DNA of 14,563 bases from CAKVLS01 sp045605365 (GTDB taxonomy: Bacteria; Bacillota; Clostridia; Christensenellales; UBA1242): contig JAZUPV010000035.1 of NCBI GenBank assembly GCA_045605365.1, forward strand, positions 1 to 14,563. The letters are read 5' to 3'. The notes beneath the pieces were generated by a model that did not search any database, was not told where the DNA came from, and saw only the letters and a program-made list of their open reading frames with translations. How positions within the stretch are numbered: the stretch's first letter is position 1; every line of letters begins with the position of its first letter. This document shows positions 1-5,047 of the stretch, in pieces. A program made the position numbers and the translations under genes.

Positions 1-41
1 AAAAGGGTGTTTTTTTATTTTAACTTTTGTAAACTCCCTTG

Positions 42-60
42 CATATAATTGTATAGGAGG
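42..60 (+). promoter_or_regulatory. Possible promoter -10 element and RBS of the first gene
   Basis: CATATAAT lies at 42-49 and contains a perfect TATAAT (44-49). GGAGG follows at 56-60, ten bases before the ATG at 71. No good sigma-A -35 is visible: the best placed hexamer is TTAACT at 20-25 with an 18-base spacer. CATA at 42-45 with AC at 23-24, 17 bases upstream, also loosely fits the sporulation sigma-K pattern (AC, about 16-17 bases, CATAnnnTA), although the last two bases are TT rather than TA. If this -10 is used, the untranslated leader is very short. The RBS is convincing; the promoter is tentative. Confidence 0.35.
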
Positions 61-70
61 TAAAACATAT

Positions 71-721
71 ATGTCATTTTACACTTGCAATCGCACAGGC
101 AATATACCAGGTATTATTTCTGGCAACCCACTCAACGGTATCTGCGAAAAGGCATGTATTCAAACAAACAAAGTTTTAGATTCTTGTATGAAGCAACTAC
201 AACAAACCAACCTACAAGTATCTTTGTCTAACCAAACACCACAATCTCCAGCTTTACCATTAACATTTGTTAGTGCAGTAACAAACGGAGACGCTACAAT
301 AAGTGATCTTATAGTAGATAGATTGATTGACAGACCAAACTTTGCACGAGTTAGCCTAAATGTCAATATACCTTTGTTGGTTACATACACAGATGCCAAC
401 GGTGTCACAGGCACTGGCACAACAACGATAACCGTACCTAACGATGTTATTTTGTTTGTACCACAACCATCAATTGTACCTTATACTATAGAGGCTTTTG
501 GTGCTAGTTCTAGTCCAACAGGCAATTATGTCAGTGGCAATGTCTTTAACATTAGTGCGTGTATCACTATCATTATTAGAGTAATCGCTAGGGTAGAGTT
601 GCTTGTACCAAGTTATGGTTATTGTTCTGCACCTGCTTGTCAAGAATTTACAGCGGACGTTTGTACTGGTGCGTTAGAACTACCTATCTATCCTACGGCT
701 ATCAACAACCAACGTGTGTAG
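71..721 (+). CDS. Uncharacterised Cys-containing conserved protein, possibly spore- or surface-associated
   Basis: This 216-aa protein has no signal peptide and no catalytic motif that I can see. The N-terminus (1-40) is Gly/Asn/Ile-rich with Cys at 6, 25, 29 and 39. A beta-rich, Thr/Val/Asn-rich middle follows (about 64-140). Residues 160-182 are very hydrophobic (a run of Ile) but contain Arg at 170 and 174, so they look like a beta-strand core rather than a membrane helix. A second Cys cluster (185, 190, 198) lies near a C-terminus ending in an ELPIYP motif. It resembles a group of short clostridial proteins I have seen without assigned function. The Cys pattern and lack of enzyme motifs would suit a cross-linked structural protein such as a spore coat or outer-layer component, but that is inference. 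The start follows a GGAGG. The gene is monocistronic: a hairpin terminator begins 5 bases after the stop. Confidence 0.7.
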   Translation: MSFYTCNRTGNIPGIISGNPLNGICEKACIQTNKVLDSCMKQLQQTNLQVSLSNQTPQSPALPLTFVSAVTNGDATISDLIVDRLIDRPNFARVSLNVNIPLLVTYTDANGVTGTGTTTITVPNDVILFVPQPSIVPYTIEAFGASSSPTGNYVSGNVFNISACITIIIRVIARVELLVPSYGYCSAPACQEFTADVCTGALELPIYPTAINNQRV

Positions 722-725
722 TTAT

Positions 726-760
726 AAAAAAACTGTCTATTTGTAGGCAGTTTTTTTGTT
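726..760 (+). terminator. Rho-independent terminator after the first gene
   Basis: The arms CTGTC (733-737) and GGCAG (746-750) pair with one G-U. The stem is extended by an A-run (726-732) facing a T-run (751-757). The loop is 738-745. The T tract follows the GC part of the stem directly, as expected for an intrinsic terminator. Confidence 0.85.
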
Positions 761-810
761 TTTGCAAATATGACCTATTTGTCAAAACTTAAAAAATATG
801 GCTAATATAG

Positions 811-822
811 GGCAATATTGCC
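811..822. repeat. 12-bp perfect palindrome upstream of the metallophosphoesterase gene
   Basis: GGCAATATTGCC reads the same on both strands with no spacer. It lies 30 bases upstream of the candidate promoter of the next gene and is not followed by a T tract, so it is not a terminator. Dyad symmetry of this size suits a dimeric repressor or activator site, but no cognate regulator is visible in the window. Confidence 0.4.
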
Positions 823-840
823 TTAATAATTGCTATTTAG

Positions 841-869
841 TTGAAAATTTGTTTTGTTTGTGTCATACT
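841..869 (+). promoter_or_regulatory. Candidate sigma-A promoter of the metallophosphoesterase-hydrolase-idi unit
   Basis: TTGAAA (841-846) is followed after 17 bases by CATACT (864-869), which is preceded by TGT (861-863) as in an extended -10. It lies just upstream of the AAGGGG ribosome binding site at 879-884. Each hexamer matches consensus at four or more positions and the spacing is ideal. CATACT also resembles a sigma-E -10, so the sigma factor is not certain. Confidence 0.45.
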
Positions 870-898
870 AAAAACATTAAGGGGACAAAGGTTTTTTA

Positions 899-1597
899 AT
901 GAAAGTTTTTGCAATAAGCGATCTACATTTATCAATAAACAATCCAAAACCTATGGATATTTTTGGGCCAAGTTGGGACAATTATCTTGACTCAATCAAA
1001 GCTGACTGGCAAGACAAAGTGTCAGACCAAGACCTTGTTATTATTGCGGGGGATATCAGCTGGGCTATGTCACTAGAAGATGCTGTTGTAGATTTAGAAT
1101 ATATTTCTAACATAGGCAATGGCAAAAAAATCATCATACGTGGCAATCACGACTATTGGTGGAGCACTATAAGCAAAGTTAGGTCAGTTTTGCCAAATAA
1201 CGTATACGCTATACAAAATGATTGTGTTAAGTTTGACAATATCATATTGTGTGGTACTCGTGGCTGGATTTTGCCAGAGAGAGAGCCGCTAGACTCTCAA
1301 GACCAAAAGATAGTAGATAGAGAACTTATTAGATTAGATATGACCCTTAAACAAGCCGTTAGCCAAAAACAAGACGGTGACGAGATAGTTTGTATAATGC
1401 ACTATCCACCATTTAACAGCAAGAGAGAAGACAGCCCTTTTACCAAACTTATCGAAAGTTATGGTATAACAAAAGTTGTCTATGGACACTTGCACGGCAA
1501 CAGCTGTAAAGCTGACCCTGTGGTAAACAAAAATGGTGTTACTTATTATCTAACATCTTGTGACAAGATAGATAATAAATTAGTACAAATCATATAA
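899..1597 (+). CDS. Calcineurin-like metallophosphoesterase
   Basis: This 232-aa protein is probably a soluble cytoplasmic phosphohydrolase with a dinuclear metal centre. The expected ligands appear in order: D8 and H10 (SDLH, residues 7-10), D52 (GDISW), N83 and H84 (GNHDYWW), H168 (MHYPP), and H197/H199 (GHLHG). The N-terminal KVFAISDLHLS, the early KPMDIFG segment and the length fit the family of predicted phosphohydrolases grouped as COG1768; the substrate is unknown. The ATG is supported by AAGGGG at 879-884, somewhat far upstream. It is the first gene of a tight unit: the hydrolase gene begins 10 bases after its stop. All metal ligands are intact, so it is expected to be active. It could equally be called a serine/threonine phosphatase-like protein, but nothing in the sequence shows a protein substrate. 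Confidence 0.88.
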   Translation: MKVFAISDLHLSINNPKPMDIFGPSWDNYLDSIKADWQDKVSDQDLVIIAGDISWAMSLEDAVVDLEYISNIGNGKKIIIRGNHDYWWSTISKVRSVLPNNVYAIQNDCVKFDNIILCGTRGWILPEREPLDSQDQKIVDRELIRLDMTLKQAVSQKQDGDEIVCIMHYPPFNSKREDSPFTKLIESYGITKVVYGHLHGNSCKADPVVNKNGVTYYLTSCDKIDNKLVQII

Positions 1598-1607
1598 GGA
1601 GCAAAAT

Positions 1608-2162
1608 ATGAATACATATATTATTATTCACGGCACTGGTGGTAGTGTATACGGCAATTGGTTTGGCTGGGCTAACAAATATATTAACGAAAATATCAAA
1701 GATGCCACAGCTATTAGTATACAACTACCAACTCCATACAAGCAAAACTTTGACAACTGGGAGTCTGTCTTGTTAGGTTATCTAAAAGCAGGTATCATTG
1801 ACAAAAACACAACTTTTATTTGTCATAGTGCAAGCCCAATCTTTGTAGTAAAATTTTTGTTAAAACACAATGTCAGTATCAAAAAAGCAATCTTTGTCAG
1901 CGGTGCAAATAACTTTATTTCTGGTTTTGAAGAGATAGACAAACTTAACTCTACATTGTTTTTAGATGATGTATCTAAGTTTAAAGATTTGTGCCAAGAA
2001 CGCATCTGTTTTTATTCTGACAATGACCCTTATATCAAGTTAGACGCACTTAAAGATTTTGCTGACTCTATACAAGCCAAGCATATCTTTATACCTAACA
2101 AAGGACACTTTAATCTAGAAACTGGCATCGATACGCTGCCAGAGATAATACCATATTTATAA
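1608..2162 (+). CDS. Small alpha/beta hydrolase, RBBP9/YdeN-like
   Basis: This 184-aa single-domain protein has the layout of the RBBP9/YdeN serine-hydrolase family. HGTGGS (8-13) would form the oxyanion region, followed by NWFGW. NWESVL (50-55) matches the family's conserved Asn-Trp segment. The nucleophile elbow is CHSASP (72-77) with probable nucleophile S74. Asp140, in SDNDPY (137-142), and His167, in KGHFN (165-169), would complete the triad. The elbow departs from the usual GxSxG because both glycines are replaced (Cys and Ser), so activity should not be assumed. No signal peptide is seen, so it is cytoplasmic. The ATG follows AAGGAG with good spacing, 10 bases after the phosphoesterase stop. 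idi starts 11 bases after its own stop, so the three genes are probably co-transcribed. The substrate is unknown. Confidence 0.85.
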   Translation: MNTYIIIHGTGGSVYGNWFGWANKYINENIKDATAISIQLPTPYKQNFDNWESVLLGYLKAGIIDKNTTFICHSASPIFVVKFLLKHNVSIKKAIFVSGANNFISGFEEIDKLNSTLFLDDVSKFKDLCQERICFYSDNDPYIKLDALKDFADSIQAKHIFIPNKGHFNLETGIDTLPEIIPYL

Positions 2163-2173
2163 AAGGACTTATT

Positions 2174-2710
2174 ATGTTACGCAACGACCTAGTCAAAGTA
2201 GATATCTTTGACAACGAAATCGGCACTATAGAAAAAATGGACGCCCATACTCAACCTATTTTGCATAGAGCTTTTAGCGTGTTTTTAGTTAATAGCAAGG
2301 GCGAGATTTTGATACAGCGTAGAGCTTTGGACAAATATCATAGTGCGGGGCTTTGGGCTAATGCGTGTTGTTCTCACCCAAGGGCAGGCGAAGATGTCTT
2401 AACTTCTGCCAAAGAGCGTATGTTAGACGAAATTGGCGCTAGCTGTGATGTACAAGAATTATTTTCTTTTGTTTATAACAACAAATTTAGCGAAAACCTA
2501 TACGAATACGAACTTGACCACGTATTGCTTGGTTATTATGATGGAGATATTACACTAAACCCAGAAGAAGCCTGTGACTATAGATGGTTAACTCAACAAC
2601 AACTAGCAAAAGAACTGTTAATAGAACCAAAAAAGTTTTCTTCGTGGTTTACAATATGCGCACCACGTGTACTAAAAATATTGCAACAAAAACAAAACAA
2701 TCAACAATAA
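2174..2710 (+). CDS. idi: Isopentenyl-diphosphate delta-isomerase, type 1 (Nudix fold)
   Basis: This 178-aa enzyme interconverts isopentenyl and dimethylallyl diphosphate in the cytoplasm, feeding prenyl-chain synthesis. Catalytic residues known from E. coli Idi are present: Cys66 in NACCSHP (63-69), metal-binding His25 and His31 in the AHTQPILHRAF segment, His68, Glu86 in the Nudix-like stretch, Glu111 and Glu113 in YEYELDH (110-116), and Trp158 in SSWFT. The length matches the type 1 family (about 180 aa) and excludes the larger FMN-dependent type 2 enzyme. The ATG is preceded by AAGGA, 11 bases after the hydrolase stop. It is the last gene of its unit and is followed by a terminator. The nearby dcw cluster uses undecaprenyl phosphate, made from these precursors, so the placement is metabolically sensible, but the two units have separate transcription signals. 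Confidence 0.95.
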   Translation: MLRNDLVKVDIFDNEIGTIEKMDAHTQPILHRAFSVFLVNSKGEILIQRRALDKYHSAGLWANACCSHPRAGEDVLTSAKERMLDEIGASCDVQELFSFVYNNKFSENLYEYELDHVLLGYYDGDITLNPEEACDYRWLTQQQLAKELLIEPKKFSSWFTICAPRVLKILQQKQNNQQ

Positions 2711-2728
2711 CTATATTTTGATATGTAT

Positions 2729-2760
2729 AACACTTCTATTTTTTGGAGTGTTTTTTTGTT
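2729..2760 (+). terminator. Rho-independent terminator after idi
   Basis: AACACTTC (2729-2736) pairs with GGAGTGTT (2745-2752), with one T-G pair, around an 8-base T-rich loop. The right arm runs directly into a T tract (2751-2757). This separates the idi unit from the dcw cluster. Confidence 0.88.
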
Positions 2761-2766
2761 TTTAGG

Positions 2767-2779
2767 GTGGTGTGACCAC
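2767..2779. repeat. GTGGT-gtg-ACCAC inverted repeat
   Basis: GTGGT at 2767-2771 and its exact reverse complement ACCAC at 2775-2779 flank three bases. The unit GTGGT(CA) is the one repeated in the probable MraZ operator downstream. TGACCAC at 2773-2779 is GTGGTCA on the opposite strand. It may be an auxiliary site or coincidence. Confidence 0.3.
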
Positions 2780-2811
2780 AATTTTATCAAATATATGTTT
2801 GATAAAATTGT
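2778..2811. repeat. 14-bp perfect inverted repeat upstream of mraZ
   Basis: ACAATTTTATCAAA (2778-2791) and its exact reverse complement (2798-2811) are separated by six bases, TATATG. The following bases (acttttagg) are not a clean U tract and the idi terminator already lies just upstream, so a terminator role is unlikely. It could be an operator for a dimeric regulator or a stable RNA hairpin at the end of the idi transcript. Confidence 0.6.
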
Positions 2812-2848
2812 ACTTTTAGGCTAAATTTGTCACTTTATATCAAAAAAA

Positions 2849-2855
2849 GTGGTCA
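2849..2855 (+). promoter_or_regulatory. Isolated upstream GTGGTCA unit
   Basis: AAAGTGGTCAAAA here matches units 1 and 3 of the main array almost exactly. It begins 52 bp before the array, about five helical turns, so a protein bound here could face the same side of the DNA. CACTTT at 2831-2836 is its inverted partner (AAAGTG at 2846-2851). It is a possible distal MraZ contact; the function is inferred from similarity only. Confidence 0.3.
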
Positions 2856-2897
2856 AAAAAACATAGTTTTACTTACTTTTTATAAAAATTTTTTAAA

Positions 2898-2937
2898 ATA
2901 GTGGTCAAAAGTGGTTGGAAGTGGTCAAAAAGTGTTG
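2898..2937 (+). promoter_or_regulatory. Probable MraZ operator: direct repeats of 10-bp period
   Basis: GTGGT occurs at 2901, 2911 and 2921, exactly 10 bp apart, in units GTGGTCAAAA, GTGGTTGGAA and GTGGTCAAAA. A degenerate fourth unit, GTGTTG, starts at 2932 (11-bp step). MraZ is known to bind tandem short repeats of this period in front of its own gene (TGGGN with 5-bp spacing in E. coli, AAAGTGKN3 in Mollicutes), and the units here fit the AAAGTGK form. The array covers the -35 element and reaches the -10 of the mraZ promoter, so autorepression is the simplest expectation. Confidence 0.8.
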
Positions 2938-2943
2938 TATAAT
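2915..2943 (+). promoter_or_regulatory. Sigma-A-type promoter of the dcw operon
   Basis: TTGGAA (2915-2920) and a perfect TATAAT (2938-2943) are separated by exactly 17 bases. The -35 lies inside repeat unit 2 of the MraZ array. Transcription would start near 2950, giving a leader of roughly 50 bases with AAGGAGGG at 2988-2995, seven bases before the mraZ ATG. Confidence 0.8.
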
Positions 2944-3002
2944 AAATGCAGAACAAAGAGTAGTCTATACTTTTGTATTTTCAAAAAAAGGAGGGTTAGT
3001 TA

Positions 3003-3437
3003 ATGTTATTCGGCGAATACTTTCACTCATGCGACCAAAAATACAGAATGCGTATACCAAGCAAGCTAAGAGATGACCTTGGCGAAGGCTGTTATATCAC
3101 TAAAGGTAACGATGGTTGTTTGTTTGTCTTCCCTAAAACAGAAGTAGACAGAATATTTAATGATAAAATTAATCAGCTCCCTATTTTTGACCAAAAGGTT
3201 AATAGAGCTATGAGAACTTTGTTTTCTAGTGCTTACAAAGTAGCCGAAGACAATCAAGGTAGATTTCTTTTGCCATCAACTCTTAGAGAGTTTGCTGGGA
3301 TAGAAAAAGAAGTTGTTTTTGTTGGTGTTGGCAACCGTGCTGAACTATGGAGTGCCGATAGATGGAGAGCTTATCAACAACAAAACGATGCCAACATTGA
3401 CCAAGTTTTGCAAGAGTTGGGTGAGTATGGAATTTAA
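3003..3437 (+). CDS. mraZ: Transcriptional regulator MraZ
   Basis: This 144-aa protein is the first gene of the dcw operon and a DNA-binding oligomer that regulates it. It contains the two tandem AbrB/SpoVT-like half-domains typical of the family: the first around DQKYRMRIP (11-19), the second around DNQGRFLLP (83-91), each with the Asp-x(3)-Arg signature that contacts DNA. The N-terminal MLFGEY is also characteristic, and the length matches the usual 140-150 aa. The ATG follows a strong AAGGAGGG. Its own upstream region carries a 10-bp-period repeat array of the kind MraZ recognises. The 3' end overlaps the rsmH start by 11 bp, implying translational coupling. Confidence 0.97.
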   Translation: MLFGEYFHSCDQKYRMRIPSKLRDDLGEGCYITKGNDGCLFVFPKTEVDRIFNDKINQLPIFDQKVNRAMRTLFSSAYKVAEDNQGRFLLPSTLREFAGIEKEVVFVGVGNRAELWSADRWRAYQQQNDANIDQVLQELGEYGI

Positions 3438-4362
3438 ACACGTACCAATTATGCTTAATGAGTGTTTAGATGGTCTTGATATTAAGCCAGATGGAGTATA
3501 TGTAGATGCTACACTTGGCGGGGCAGGACACTCTAGCGAAATTGCAAAAAGACTGTCAAACAAAGGTACACTTATCGGTATAGACCGTGACCAAGAAGCT
3601 ATTGCTGCAAGTACTACAAGGCTAGAACAATATGATTGTAACAAACATTTAGTTCAAGACAACTTTCACAATTATACTAACATTTTGTCTAGTTTAAACA
3701 TTGACAATGTAGATGGTATTTTGATAGACCTTGGGGTTTCTTCATACCAGATAGACAATGTTGATAGAGGTTTTAGTTATAAGTATGACGCACCACTTGA
3801 TATGCGTATGAACCAACAACAAGACCTAACAGCAGAGTATATTGTCAACAACTATACTTACGAAGAACTAATCAAAATTTTGTTTGAATACGGCGAAGAA
3901 GACTTTGCTAAAGTTATCGCAAGAAACATTATCAAACAAAGAGAACTTGCACCTATCACCACAACAGGCAAGTTAGTAGAGATAATAGAGCATAGTTATC
4001 CTACAAAACTTTTGCACAAGGGCGGTAGCGTAGCAAAAAAGACTTTTCAAGCGTTGCGTATAGAAGTAAACGGCGAACTAGAAGGTCTAGACACTGTCAT
4101 CAAAGATATGTTAAACAGCCTTAAAACAGATGGTAGAATGTGTGTTTTGACATTTCATTCTTTAGAAGACAGAATAGTAAAAAATGTATACAAAGAGTTT
4201 AGTACAGATTGTATCTGTCCAAAGACTTTGCCTATATGTGTGTGTCACCACAAAGCAAGTATAAAACTTGTCAACAAAAAGCCTATTATGGCAACCGAAC
4301 AAGAACAAAAACAAAACTCTCGTAGTAGTTCTTGCAAGTTGCGTATAGCACAAAAGATATAA
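3427..4362 (+). CDS. rsmH: 16S rRNA (cytosine-1402-N4)-methyltransferase RsmH
   Basis: This 311-aa cytoplasmic SAM-dependent enzyme methylates the N4 of C1402 in 16S rRNA. Motifs (numbered from this start): VDATLGGAGHS (26-36) and IDRD (52-55) for SAM binding, DLGVSS (101-106), RGFSYKYDAPLDMRMN just after it, and FHSLEDR (243-249) near the C-terminus. Two CxC pairs (262/264 and 271/273) form a possible metal-binding or structural element. I chose the ATG at 3427 because MEFKHVPIMLNE is the normal RsmH N-terminus and gives the usual length (about 310). The frame is open upstream to 3313, but that would be a 38-residue extension buried in mraZ. The SD is weak (GGGTGA), consistent with coupling to mraZ through the 11-bp overlap. 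GTG at 3421 is an alternative start adding two residues. Confidence 0.96.
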   Translation: MEFKHVPIMLNECLDGLDIKPDGVYVDATLGGAGHSSEIAKRLSNKGTLIGIDRDQEAIAASTTRLEQYDCNKHLVQDNFHNYTNILSSLNIDNVDGILIDLGVSSYQIDNVDRGFSYKYDAPLDMRMNQQQDLTAEYIVNNYTYEELIKILFEYGEEDFAKVIARNIIKQRELAPITTTGKLVEIIEHSYPTKLLHKGGSVAKKTFQALRIEVNGELEGLDTVIKDMLNSLKTDGRMCVLTFHSLEDRIVKNVYKEFSTDCICPKTLPICVCHHKASIKLVNKKPIMATEQEQKQNSRSSSCKLRIAQKI

Positions 4363-4381
4363 AAAAAGGAGGTCATAGCGT

Positions 4382-5044
4382 ATGCAAGATAAGTATAATT
4401 TTTCTAGAACTAGCGTTTTAGACAAGACTACTTCTATCGACGAAGCAAACTTGCAAAAAGTTAACGATATTTCAGAAATAGCTCGTGAACAACTAAAGCG
4501 CTTTGACCAACAATTGCAAACTTCTCAAGACCCAGCGACTTTTTACGAAAAAATGAGAGAAGAAATGATAAGCACCACAGAAGTACAAACTCAACAAACT
4601 TCTAACAAAAATGGTGTTTATGAACTAGAAATTGCCGAAACTCAAATGTTACCAACAATTTCTAACAAACAAGAGATAGAACAACCTACCGCAAAACTTA
4701 ACTTTAATTTGCGTGGTAAGTTGATTATTGCAGTTTATGCTTCTATTATTTTGTTGCTTAGCGTATTATTAATATATAATGCGGTATCTATAGCAAGTTA
4801 TAATAGCCAAATAGCAACTACTTCTCAAGAGCTTGTTATCAAACAACAAGAACTAGAAGCATTGCAAAGCGAATTGCAGATTTTGCTAGAAGGTACAACT
4901 CCAGAAGGCGTCGGTATGACCCAAAATGGTGGTATCTCACTAAAAGCAAAAACCTTTAACAAAAATACCGCAATCAAAAACGAACAAGAAAGCAACTGGT
5001 TTGACGATTTGTGCAGTTTCTTTTCTAGTGTTTTTGGGGGCTAA
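4382..5044 (+). CDS. FtsL-like bitopic division protein (putative)
   Basis: This 220-aa protein occupies the ftsL position between rsmH and the septal PBP. It has a polar, Gln/Glu-rich N-terminal region of about 110 residues, one membrane segment (about 114-136, LIIAVYASIILLLSVLLIYN), then a predicted short coiled coil (140-170) rich in Gln, Glu and Leu. That is the FtsL/DivIC architecture: cytoplasmic N-terminus, one helix, external coiled coil that would pair with a partner. FtsL is known to link and activate the FtsW-PBP pair. It is longer than typical FtsL (about 120 aa), mostly in the N-terminal region, and carries an extra tail ending WFDDLCSFFSSVFGG with a single Cys. Sequence similarity is too low to be sure of the symbol; position and topology carry the call. 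The start follows AAAGGAGG at 4365-4372. The next gene follows in the same frame after three bases. Confidence 0.75.
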   Translation: MQDKYNFSRTSVLDKTTSIDEANLQKVNDISEIAREQLKRFDQQLQTSQDPATFYEKMREEMISTTEVQTQQTSNKNGVYELEIAETQMLPTISNKQEIEQPTAKLNFNLRGKLIIAVYASIILLLSVLLIYNAVSIASYNSQIATTSQELVIKQQELEALQSELQILLEGTTPEGVGMTQNGGISLKAKTFNKNTAIKNEQESNWFDDLCSFFSSVFGG

Positions 5045-5047
5045 TGG

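Noticed and set aside
1..25. Distal arm of a terminator of a gene to the left of the window (GGGTG followed by a T tract)
   Set aside because: The left arm would lie outside the window, so the hairpin cannot be seen.
2711..3002. Riboswitch, T-box or small RNA gene in the mraZ leader region
   Set aside because: The hairpins present are simple inverted repeats and no aptamer-like or T-box core sequence is recognisable; protein-binding sites explain the region better.
3313..3426. Upstream in-frame extension of rsmH
   Set aside because: It lies wholly inside mraZ, has no ribosome binding site and would add 38 residues before the standard MEFKH start of RsmH.
3345..3644. Minus-strand 99-codon frame opposite mraZ/rsmH
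   Set aside because: It is antisense to conserved MraZ and RsmH motifs and has no upstream signals.
4162..4425. Minus-strand frame across the end of rsmH and start of the FtsL-like gene
   Set aside because: Composition is low-complexity antisense, no SD, and it spans two well-supported genes.
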